From positions 8,556,001 to 8,620,000 of the forward strand of contig NC_091050.1 in assembly GCF_963966145.1 (NCBI RefSeq): 64,000 nucleotides of DNA, read 5' to 3'. Shown here one piece after another: positions 54,301-64,000 of the stretch (its first letter is position 1; every line of letters starts with the position of its first letter). Origin of the DNA: Tenebrio molitor. Taxonomy: Eukaryota; Arthropoda; Insecta; Coleoptera; Tenebrionidae. The notes under the pieces were generated by a model. It made no database searches. It saw only the letters and a list, made by a program, of their open reading frames with translations, and was not told the origin of the DNA. A program made the position numbers and the translations under genes.

Positions 54301-55586
54301 TCAACTTACTTCGCTATTGTAAACTGTAGGGGACAAATTGTTGAGATAATATTGTGGTTTTTTGCTTTCCGAGTGGATAGTCGCTGCATACAAAGAGACA
54401 ACAACGGTACGAATTATAAGAAATGAAAAAGAATAAACGTAGTAAATCTTGTCCAAAATTCCATCACTAGGTGGACGCCTGAAAAATAATTCAAAGTGTT
54501 TTGTTTAGTCATTCTATTTTGGGTATTACTTAAGAGTAAAGTAGAGCTGGACAAGCACAACATAAATGTTGTTAGCAAAAGACATTAGTATTATGGTAGA
54601 AATGACATCGTCGACTGTTCCACAAAGAGCCGAGAGCCTGGTGTAGTCTTCTCTTACAGTCCGCCACATGTTTATATCAGTTACCTAAATTAAATATAAA
54701 GAAAAATTGTTACAAGATTTGCTTCCATTACCTTTCTCTTTACCAGGGTGTTGATATGTGATACTACTTGTTTAAATCTAAAAGAAAGAGACAAACTAAC
54801 CAGCATGATAAAAAGGTCCATAAAATTCCAAGCTACAGTACTGAACAAGTTGAAAAGCTGGAACATAATATGTATATCAAAATAATGATTCAAATCAAGA
54901 TTAGATGCACCTGTATGATTACACCAAAAACAATATTGTAGGGAACGACATTGAATACTTGATCAAAGCTGTGTTCAAAATATAATTGTACAGTTTCTCG
55001 TAAACTGTCGCCTCTTTGACAATGTTTAAACATAAACGCAAGAAACAACGAGTGTTCCGCTGAAACAATAATGTTAACACATGAACGCTGCAACAAGAGA
55101 TTATCGGAACCGATTGCTGCGGTCATGACCACGAAGGCTACAGTTTTGAGCTTTTTGTGCAGACCAACCGGAAATCCGTAAGATTTCATCGCGTCATCCA
55201 CTTCCGCCCACTTCCTCATCAAGTTGGGCCACTTTCTTGCAACATCAATAAAAATTGCGACTGTTACTATAGTTACAGAAAAAAACAGCAGAGTAACTAC
55301 AAATATTTGAAGATTAGTAGAACTCTTCTTCTTAAACGACAGTACCGTATTGGCCGAATACTATAAATGTTTTCATTCGAACCATCTTCAAAAGTTGGAA
55401 AAACGTGTTCAAAATCGCCAGCGACAGAAATACCATCGAGTACAAAGTGCGTTTGGCAGTCCACTTGAATTTAAGCGAAGCGCAATCCCCGTCGCTTATT
55501 CCGCACACCGGCAACATCCCGAAGCATTGCGCAAATTTTAGCATGAAACAAAAGCAAGTGTTTGTGGTCAACATCCTATGCGACAT
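51393..55586 (-). CDS. SR18: sugar-clade gustatory receptor, 390 aa, with a 2.7-kb intron
   Basis: Exons on the - strand: 55586-55346, 55296-55111, 55059-54911, 54857-54732, 54684-54530, 54478-54310, 51591-51502, 51449-51393; total 1173 bases, open. The last two exons (IL3/TM7 and C-terminus) lie 2718 bp beyond the rest, across an intron that contains MITE copy 5 and several inverted repeats. Their sequence (VERFIHQTKYD, SYELVLIQF) matches SR17 best, and splice phases fit, so one gene is the simplest reading. Landmarks: FGMLPVCGI, LKFKWTAKR, ARKWPNLMRKWAEVD, NFMDLFIMLVSLSLSFRFKQ, MWRTVREDYTRLSAL, IHSESKKPQYYL, VYNSEV. Start at MSHRML; a GTG four codons upstream is not favoured, and a second ATG three codons on is possible. 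Confidence 0.87.
51702..51861. mobile_element. TA-flanked MITE family A, copy 5
   Basis: 160 bp, TA on both sides. Begins TCGGGTGTTTTTTTAAATTT, ends AAATTTAAAAACACCGGA. Shorter than the others owing to a central deletion; arms (GTCGACTGTGAACGCCCCAC / GCGTTCACAATCGACTC) still match. Confidence 0.83.
52294..52549. mobile_element. MITE with CACTGCKGTGCAGAAAAATC termini
   Basis: 256 bp. The left terminus CACTGCGGTGCAGAAAAATC continues into GCGTACAC; the right end carries the inverse GTGTACGCGATTTTTCTGCA then CAGCAGTG. CACTG-type ends recall Tc1/mariner elements, but flanking TA was not seen. Confidence 0.78.
53087..53268. repeat. Inverted repeat, AGCTTGTTTGACACGAT arms
   Basis: The left arm AGCTTGTTTGACACGATGCT pairs with the right arm AGTATCGTGTCAAACAAGCT. 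A second inner pair reads GACCAATGAACGATCAGGAT / ATCCTGATCGTTCATTGGTC. Probably a palindromic MITE. Confidence 0.75.
53507..53604. repeat. Inverted repeat, AAAAAATAAATCGAGT arms
   Basis: GATCATTTAAAAAATAAATC at the left and GATTTATTTTTTAATTGATC at the right; spacer of about 50 bp. It may be nested in a larger repeat whose outer arms lie at 53400-53810. Confidence 0.6.
53667..53810. repeat. Inverted repeat, GCGATTCTGTTTCAAAATTTA arms
   Basis: GTGCGATTCTGTTTCAAAAT at the left; TTTTAAAACAGAATCGCAAC at the right, with an interior containing AACATTGTTATATAGCAAT and related inverted segments. Confidence 0.6.
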
Positions 55587-55855
55587 CGTTAACTCCACTT
55601 CTTTACCTCGTGGTGATCAATCAAATGAATTTATTGTACCTCTAAAATACGACCGTAAATAACGTTTACTCAATCCACAACTGAGATTGTTGAGTAAACA
55701 AGCACGGTAAAAGTAAATGAAAATGTCAAGAAAATATTTACTTGGAATGTGGTTAAATGGAAACAGAAAATTACAATAGAAAATAAACATTTATTTTACA
55801 ATAGCTAAAAAAAAAATAACAGTATGTATAAAAATATTTGGAGTCGTATTTAAAA
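55587..55855. other. SR18 upstream / ELYS downstream spacer
   Basis: 269 bp. Contains an inverted CTCAATCCACAACTGAGATT GTTGAGT segment and, just before the ELYS stop, an A/T-rich stretch with AATAAA-like signals (reading on the - strand). No gene. Confidence 0.5.
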
Positions 55856-58800
55856 TCATGTTTGGGTGCTGTTCTTCCGTGTTCGCTTTTTGGGAATTAC
55901 GGAGTTTTCTGTTTTGTTTGGTTCTTCTTTTATTTCGGGCAACGTACTCCGAGAAGTCACCCTACGTTGGCGTTTGGCAGCTTTAGGAGTTTCAGACGCA
56001 CCTGTAACAAACTCATCATACAAAACCACCCGCACCTTACGACAATTATTACTTGAATCTTCGGAATTCACCGAAGAAATTGACCTCGCCCTGCTCCTTG
56101 TCTGTCTCGGTTCCGACACCACCACTTCTTCCGCAGCATTTTGCACGGCCTGCTGAGAAAAACACATTTAATCAAACATTACCAACTTCTACGTTGCCAT
56201 ACTTTGGACTTCACTCTTGACGAATTGGACCTCGTGGAAATATTCGAAACCTCGTCAGTCGATTTCTTTCTTGGCCGCCCTTTGACCGCCTTCACCGGAG
56301 TGTCGCTCTCGGACCGCTGCGAGGTCTCCGACGCTTGCGACGCCGACCTCAGTCTTCTCGACGGCTTCACCGGTGTGCTCGACGCACTGTTGGTTGTCGA
56401 CGGTGAAGTTTCGTATACTTTCTGCTCCTCGGGGTCGGGTTTACCCTCGAACGGCAGTTTGTCCAGAAGAACTGTAGGGTCCATGGACTCCAGCTCGATT
56501 TTTTCACCTTTGCCGGTCGCGTCGAGGGACTTCTTCAGCAAGCTCATTTGCCGTCGAGTCACGCGTCTACTCATCGAGTAACCTTCGAGGACGCTGCGAG
56601 ACCTGTTCTGTTGTTCGTCGCTATCTTCTTCGGAAATTTTAGGCAAGTGGGACACCGACGCGGCGCGCCGAGGTCTGTCCGTCTCCTCTTTCTTGGTCTC
56701 TTTTTTGGCGGGTTGCTTCGTCTTGGTCGGTTTCGCTTCGTCCACGCTTGCACTGCGTTGACGAAGAGTTACAGTGGGGGTACTAATTTCTTCCGTGCTG
56801 ACCCTTCTAGGACGCAAACTTCTAACCGGTTGTGTTCCCAGATTGTCTAAAATGTCAAGTTCAACTTTCGGACTATTCATTACATCTAATGTGTCCAAAG
56901 AGTCTAGTGCTTTTCTTGTTACGTATCTCTGTAATGTTACTTCCTCGTTGTTGGCCTTTTTACGACCTCTGTTAGACTTTTCGGAAACGGAACTCGAAAC
57001 TGACGACGAACGTGGCCTTGATCCTGTAAACATACAAATATTAACTCAAATTAATTTTAAATAACATTCAAGTACTCTTCTGTTTTTCCTGCGTATTTGT
57101 AGCGATTGTATCTAACAAGTCCACTTCTATCTTGCTACTAGTAGAAACGCCTACTGGAGCGACGTGAATTACGTCTAAAACATCCTGATTTGCCACATTC
57201 TCTTCTGTTTCATCTTTAGACTGGTCATTCTTAGCTTCCAAATCCGCTTCCTTTTCACTCTCTTCATTGCAAATTTCACTCTTCAACATTTCCGAATCAT
57301 CTTTCTTCTCTTCTTCTGTTTGACAGTGTGTCTCTTCTACTTTTCTATTTTCTACAAGATTGCCTTCTCCTACATCATCTCTGTTCGAATCTTTGTCTCC
57401 CAAAATTTCTTCTTCACCAATTACGCCGTGCTGATCTTCATAATTCAACTCTTCTATTTCATCAGAGAGGTCTCCGTCCTTCTCTTCCGGATTATTTTCC
57501 TTATCCGAGTTACGATCTTCAACTTCAACCTCCAGTTCTGGTTCCTTGGAATCTTCCGACTTTTCTTCGCTTATCTTCTCCACGCTTACGTCAGATTTTT
57601 TCTCCTCGACAAGTTGGGCCTCCGCAACCTCCAAAGCCTTCAAGGCTTCATCTACGCTCTTCTTCGCCACCTCCACTTCATCGATTTGTTTGATCTCCGA
57701 ATTGTTTTCGTCTTCTTCCTCGTCTATCAGTACAATATCACCCTGAAACAACCCACACCCTTCTTTGGTTTGATCGTATTTCTCGTAGCTGCTGTTTTCG
57801 CTCAGTTCACTGTAACGCTTTTCGTAGCTCGACTCGGAAGACATGTCTTGGTCGCTGTCGTAGATGTTTCTTTCGTACGACACTTCGAGTTTTTCCTCGC
57901 AACTCTCTTCGCTGCTCGAGGAGGTTCGGCTGTTTGACCCGACTGACGCCTCTTTATTTCGTTCGTCTTCACTCGAACTGCCAATTTCGATGACTTCATT
58001 TTCGGGAAGCTCATCCGGTGCCTTATTTTCTGCATCCTCATAAACTTCTTGACCTTGCTCCTCGTTCGACTCTTCCGAACTAAAACTCTCATTGAGCACA
58101 TTCTTTTCAAGAGCTGCAACAAAACAGGTAACACAGCAGCTACAAAATGACACAAAATCTTACCACCAATCGTTGTTGAACTGACGGCACTAATATTTTC
58201 CTCTAGAACACTCTCCAGAGTATTTTGTTGGTCATAACAAAAATCTTCTTCGAGTGTAACTTCTTTTTCCACCACCAAACCATCGTTGTAGCTGAGATCG
58301 TCGGATATCTCAAACACGTTCATCTCAGGGTCCACAGGTCTGTTACTTGAAGTTTCACCGTCAAATGTTTCATTCTTCTCCTTACTCTTCTCACATATCG
58401 AAGACCCGTCTACGCTCTTTTCTGGCTCTTTCACATTCGTCAAGGTTTCATAAAACAACTCGTCACTCTTATTCTGTTGGACCAGAACCGATTTACTCTC
58501 TTCGTTTTGATCAAGATCGTCATCCACTTCCATAACTTCGATGTCGTAATCTTGGGTCTTGTCTTGTTCGTCAGATTCGCGATTGTTTATGCAACGCATC
58601 ATCGATTCGGACAATTCCGATTCGGTTACGCTAAAAGACATCGGCAAATCTTTACCACTGTCAACGACAGAATGCTCAAGAGATTTATCTTTTTCAAAGG
58701 TGGACTGACAATTTAATACAAGACTCTTATCCTGAGACACTTCACTTGAATCATTTTTCCTATCAGAATCTCCAACAACACTGTTATTTTTCACTATCGA

Positions 58801-61800
58801 ATCGTTCGTATGATTCAGATAATGCAACATCGATTCGGACAGTTTCAATTGGTCAGAAGTGTGATACTGAATACTGTAATCGTCCGATGTGTCCAAATCA
58901 GATTCTGCAAAACTTGTCGTGAGGTTGTGTTTCTTGATGAGACTGGACTTGTGCATTTCTTCACCATCTGTGTATTTAAGAGTGGACTCCAAAACAAACT
59001 TCTCGGTAGACTCTTCTAAAATTGAAGTCTTCGATCTTCTGCTTCTTGGAGTGTCTATTGGAGAACTCAACGCTCTACTGAGGGCATTGGTCTCCAACAC
59101 TTTCCTACACAGAGATTTCCTTGGGCGTAATTTCGGAAGAACAGACGAAGATTTTGAAGTTTCGTTGGGCGACAGATTCGATTCTTCACCAGTCGAAATT
59201 TTCTCCGAAGTAGAGACCAACTTCTTGTTTGAAACGTCGTCAAAATTTTCTTCAGCGGAGGGAGTGCTATAATTCAACTCTATTTGTACCGACTCTTTGG
59301 GCGGAGACACCGGTGTGTCTTTCGCGACAGCTGCATTCTTGGACAATCGAGGACTAAATCTGATCGGCGTGAGCGACCCTAAAACACCATTACAAACAAT
59401 CCACTCCAAGCTTCGCCTGAACTTACGTTTGTAACTTCTTCTAGCTTTCGGCGAAAACACCGGACTGGAGTATCTCTCTTCGTGGGGCTTTTCCACTTCT
59501 TCGATTTCACGTTTCGGACTTTGAAAAGACTTCTCGACAGTAATTTCCTCCACTTCCTTAACAGACTCGTCGAGTATCTCGTTTATTTCATTTGCCTCGT
59601 TCTCGGCAATCTCTTGTTTATTTTCGAGCGACGACTCGGGAGAATAGAAAACTTCCTCTTCTGTAGATGTGTTCTTCGACGACGAAGTCACACGCAAAGC
59701 GTTACTATCTGAAGAGAAATTGACTGGAGATTGTGACAACTTATTTGGATCAACATGTTAATTCCAATAAGTTGTCTCAGTCTCCAGTTACCTGTTGATG
59801 ATTCGGCCAATTTGTCCGACAAGCTGAGAGTATTGTTCAAAGTGCTAGAAGATGAACTTTTCAACCCTTCAAACCTGACCACGGGGGATGCTCTGGATAA
59901 CGATTTGCGAGGGGAGAGACCCAGTCCGGATTTCTGAAGACAAAATGTTCAAACAAAGATCTACAACGCAATCTACCCACCTTAGATACAGGAGTGTACT
60001 CCAGTTTTTCGAATTCCTTGAAATCATCTTCAAACTGAACGTCGGTCTTGGAGGGAGTGTGGTTTATTAATTTCTTAACCTAAAATTTAGTCATTAGAAA
60101 ACTGTACAAAAGTACAGAGCAATAACGACCTTTAAGATACTGTGAGGCGTGGGTGTTTTACGCTCTTGTTCACAGACTCTCGGTGTCTTCCGCTTGACTA
60201 TAGGAGTCTCCAATCTGCAAGGAATTGAAGCAGAAAGTGGAGTATTTCGTCTTGGGGACAATTTCAGTCGTTTGGCCGAAGGTGGGCTTAAAACATCCAC
60301 TTCGTCTTGGTCAACACTGATCACTCTTGGTTGAACAACAACAACTGCCCGTCTAAAAAACTCTACACTGTAAAAAATCCCTTTAAAAAAAATCTAACCG
60401 GTACCGTCTAGACCCCACTGAAACTGTGGGAGTTCGTAAAAACGGTGTCCCTTCCGTGTCCAACCTGAACTTCTTGCTCACTGTCTCGCTGAACGTTTGT
60501 TTCGCTTTAGCTAGAGCGGCTCCGATCAAAGTGGATTTATACTGAACGTTTTCGTTGAGGTTATGAACGAAAACTGACATCGGTGTTGGTATTGAAACTG
60601 CAACGACAACATTACTCTCTCGACTAAGAAAAATGAGAGGACAACCTTGTTGCCACACATTATTCCTCTCTTTGTGACAGAGATTGATCAGGTTCCGGTT
60701 TACATCAGGCAAAAGTTTCTTCAAATTGTAAACTAACTTATCTCTGGGAATCGCGTTCTCTTGTCCCACCAGTCCCTGAGTCTCGATCTGATTTGGTACC
60801 GTGCGTTGGTGACTCTCGAAAGCTTCCATAAAATGCGACCGCAAAACGTGATAGTACACGTGAAGATCTTCCGCTTCGGATTGGTTGCTGTTTGTGAGGT
60901 ATTTCAAAAAAAAGTTTTCGTCGGCCAATGTGAGTGATCGATAAATCAACGACTTCAACTTGTCGTTCTTTTTACACTCTGCCCAGATAAAAAAAATTAC
61001 GAAAATTGCGTCACCGTTTATGCAACGTACCGTTAAAGAAATGGGACAAAAATTTATTGCGTCGTACTTCATCGGTGAAGTGCTTCTCGAAATAAAACGC
61101 CTCGTCTAGCATGTTGTTCGAGACGTAGAGACTTATCCTAGTTAAGACGTCGTCGTCGTCTGTCAGAACAGGTTTTCTGACTTGAAGGTACAGCAAGGCG
61201 AAGTTGTGTTGCTTCTGCAACATCAGCGACCTCAGCGCCACCTTGTGGTGCCAATGGGTCAAGTCTTTGGATGATATGAGTGGGTCTAGAAGGAGACCCA
61301 TCGCGGTCTAAAAAAATTCAGTCACTTTCATTTCACCAAAACAATTATTAATGTTACGTTGTAATCACAGTGGTCCAATTGCCAGAAGGCTTGAGTGATT
61401 TTTATCACGCTCGGACTCACTTTAAAAACCGCTGGGAATTTAATCAGGTAGGTTATGACGGGTTTGTAGCGCTCCTGATCTAGAGTCATTGCTAGGTCTA
61501 AGAAAACATAAATGACGACTAAATGTTTGTACGACAAGTCGACGTTATCGACCAGATATGTTCTGAGAAGGGCTTGCAAGGAGGGTGGTGGGTACAGACC
61601 GTTACCCCCGTCGTTACGCCACTGCCTAAAACAATTGAGTCAATCACGCACAAATGGCAACAGAAATGACAACAATACTCTTGCAACAGCTTCCCTCCAC
61701 ACTCTCTCTCTATCAACGTGTCGATGAAGAGAACGCTTTCAGATGACGAAAACTTTTCTTCATTCAGAATCTTGAGCAGTGCCCTCCTGTGGTTGTAAAA

Positions 61801-64000
61801 CTCGGTCAACATTTCGGCTGGATACGGCGCATTTATGCGTTCTAGATCGTCAGAACGCGGGTACGCCGTGATGGGGCATTCAGGCAAAAGTCCCACGTTT
61901 AACAACCACTGCAGGACTTCGAAGTACACCGAAACCGTTTGCAACGAGTTGAACTGCTCCGCTATCACGTCTGTGAAAATATTTTTAATAACAATTTCCA
62001 AATTCAATTTCGTAGAGTTACCCCGATTCGAGACGAACATCGACAATTTAGTCGTGACGAACGTATAGAGCGAACATAGGTGTTTCAGCTGTCTTATGCA
62101 ACTGTTAAGTAAGTTGTTGGTGTTGTTGTCTGGTCTGAGCTGCGAATAGTCGAAAAGTGGGACGCCTGGAAAATAGGGATCAGTTTTTTGTTTGTGTGCG
62201 AGACTGGGACTTACAGTAATTGTCGCATTGCGTCTTGAGAGTGGCGGCACGTTGGAAAGCCCAGTTTATTAGGAAGTCAAGAGAGCAGCCCGTCGAAAGA
62301 AAACTTCCGTTGGCCCACTCTGACGCGCACTTACACAACCACCCCATCAATCGGTTCTCGAGGGCCGCACCCAATATAACTTCGCGTTGCTGGTTCTGCA
62401 ATTACTTCTACTCTACTTCCAAACTAACACAAAATAAAAAACTCACGGTCGAAATGGGTGTATTTACTGGTAAATCAAGAAATAATGGAATCAATCCTAA
62501 ACCGATAATTTCTTGGTAAACTTCAGCTGGCTCTATTAAACATAAAGGACCCGACGACTCGATTTGGGCCAACAGGGCTTTTTGCACTCCTTTGTTGTGA
62601 AGAAAAACTACGTCGTTTTCGCGCAAACACGTCAGTCCTACAATCGCAACTTTACAAATTGAATCAGGACGCGGTGTAAATGTTACCAAAAGACAGCGAG
62701 TTTGGATAGAAGTATTCTTCCAGTCTTTGGGCCCCTGCAAACTGCTGCAACGAATTTTCATCCAAATGAACGTCCACTATTGGGAGAGATTTATTAGTGG
62801 CAGAATTGATCAAGTCGTTAAGATGGATCTGTATCATGTAGGTGGGGCAGAACTGCGGATTTGGGACATCTGTAACGCTACGGTTTAACATTTATCTTTA
62901 CGACTGTGCGAATGCGACTGACTTGGCATCTGCTGTTTGTACCACTGGTTCAGGTCGAACACAGCCAAGAAAGTGTCCGTTTCCATGTTGCTGAACCATA
63001 CGCTCCAGACAAACACACATAAAGTGAGACCGTCTTCGCTAGAGTCGTAAGGAGGTCCTTCTTTATTTGCCGAGCCTTGAATAATCGAATTCAGTTTTAA
63101 ACAAACCCCTCCACGAGGTTTGGACAGTCTGTTGTGACCTTCAGAGACTCCGAGCTCTGTCTGGTACTGAACCGCTGCACTACTAAAATCCTGTGAATCA
63201 ACAATTAACGAATATGCGACGCAGCTTGTGAATAATTACTTGGTAGAGAAATCCATAACCTTCGTGGTATTCTTTGGTGTTGTAACAAAAAGCGTACATT
63301 ACAGCCAACGGCAGACAAGTTGGATATTGTTCGCTGCCGCTGTACATGGCCCAGATGTAGCAAACTGGTCTGGGGTCATCGGCGGGTTCCTTCAAAAATT
63401 ACAGTTCAGCAAAATTTCACGAATGGGTATCAGTACTGACCTGTACGGCAAAATGTGATATTGGAATATGCTCATCGCAAACAGGAGAAGTGTATACTAG
63501 TTCTAAAGTCATTAAATTATATAACTGGAGCGCCCCAAAATTATACCCTACCAAGAGAGACCCCAGTTGGGGACAGTAGTAAAGAGCGCTAACTGTTACT
63601 TCGTCTTTGTTGACGTGAATGCGGTCATCACCTTTCGGTCCTTTCAAAACAAAATGTTTTGACTTTTCAAAAACGACTAAAATTACGTAATAAAGGCACA
63701 GGATTCTTTTTTATAATATATTAAATAAAACATACTATTGAGATGTATTGCAAGGTGGTGACTGTTTCTGATGGCAAACTCTTTGTGGAATTCTATTTTA
63801 TTGATATCTCTTGAAGTGATGTTGCTTAACTGACACGGATTTAATTCGTCTCTAAACTCTCCAGCAGTCCGCGCTAAAACACGTAGTTTAAAACTGAATT
63901 ATTTTTTTTGCAAAAGTGACTACCTTCATCGCAGATCTGTCGACAAATATCAACTAAGAACACATCACCCCTCGCTGTCCCCACTGCAATAACTCCATCA
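55856..64000 (-). CDS. Elys: ELYS/AHCTF1-type nucleoporin, N-terminus beyond the right edge
   Basis: Large nucleoporin that, in animals, binds chromatin and recruits the Nup107-160 complex to start pore assembly after mitosis (family knowledge). Reading 5' to 3' on the - strand: part of the propeller (64000 to about 62450); the helical ELYS domain with ALENRLMGWLCKCASEWANG (about 62345), GNGLYPPPSLQALLRTYLV, AFWQLDHCDYN and LLLDPLIS plus WHHKVALRSL (62.4-60.4 kb); then a disordered tail. Exons include 62395-62215, 62165-62022, 61970-61679, 61625-61358, 61307-61031, 60978-60399, 60352-60132, 60079-59981, 59933-59792, 59723-58164, 58113-57076, 57023-56203 and 56152-55856, introns about 45-70 bp. 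The tail has a very acidic Ser/Glu-rich stretch (58.1-57.1 kb) and an AT-hook, KGRPRKKS (about 56270). The exon order near 63-64 kb is not resolved. Confidence 0.88.

Larger units (their letters stand above)
51592..54309. other. Large SR18 intron filled with inverted repeats
   Basis: 2718 bp intron, against about 50 bp at the same site in most relatives. Contents: family A copy 5 (51702-51861), a CACTGC-ended element (52294-52549), and inverted repeats at 53087-53268, 53507-53604 and 53667-53810. No coding sequence was found. Confidence 0.75.

Noticed and set aside
56141..56581. + strand open frame of 146 codons near the ELYS 3' end
   Set aside because: Antisense to the basic ELYS exon with the AT-hook.
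57320..57937. + strand open frame of 205 codons
   Set aside because: Lies antisense to the acidic ELYS exon; codon bias of the Glu/Ser-rich strand produces the open frame. It has no family features.
1..64000. tRNA, rRNA, CRISPR array, bacterial operon or viral gene
   Set aside because: None was recognised on reading both strands; repeats found are inverted-end elements, not regularly spaced direct repeats.

Overview
The window is eukaryotic, AT-rich, insect nuclear DNA. Genes carry many short introns of about 47-60 bp with GT..AG ends. The content and compact introns suggest a beetle, and a tenebrionid such as Tribolium would fit; that placement is inference. No rRNA, tRNA, CRISPR array or bacterial-type gene was recognised.

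Layout. (1) 1-1330, + strand: 3' part of a PDE12-like 2'-phosphodiesterase (EEP/CCR4 fold). (2) 4061-55586: one uninterrupted array of 18 gustatory receptor genes of the insect sugar-receptor clade (Drosophila Gr5a/Gr61a/Gr64a-f group), named SR1-SR18 here in map order. SR1-SR6 lie on the + strand (4.06-18.14 kb) and SR7-SR18 on the - strand (18.36-55.59 kb), so the two halves converge at 18.14-18.36 kb. I joined exons by hand for every member; each gives an open reading frame divisible by three, of 376-446 codons, with the TM7 [TAS]YE motif, and I found no pseudogene. (3) 55856-64000, - strand: most of an ELYS/AHCTF1 nucleoporin gene. It keeps part of the N-terminal propeller, the helical ELYS domain and the disordered acidic/AT-hook tail, and runs off the right edge.

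Subgroups follow map order. SR1-SR6 keep nearly all ancestral introns, and SR3-SR6 have a short second extracellular loop. SR7/SR8 are a recent duplicate pair, with similar 5' flanks. SR9-SR12 form a looser group. SR13-SR16 are a recent tandem expansion that lost three introns. SR17/SR18 differ most, keep every intron, and sit next to ELYS. The array looks like a set of candidate sugar-taste co-receptors; ligands cannot be read from sequence.

Gaps between genes, and several introns, are filled with short non-autonomous inverted-repeat elements (MITEs). They include a five-copy TA-flanked family, a TTA-flanked Harbinger-type palindrome, a CAGT-ended mariner-type element, and a family with an approximately 28-bp inverted repeat present in an SR2 intron and at 38.8 kb. 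A GC-rich island at 48.4-48.85 kb is unexplained.
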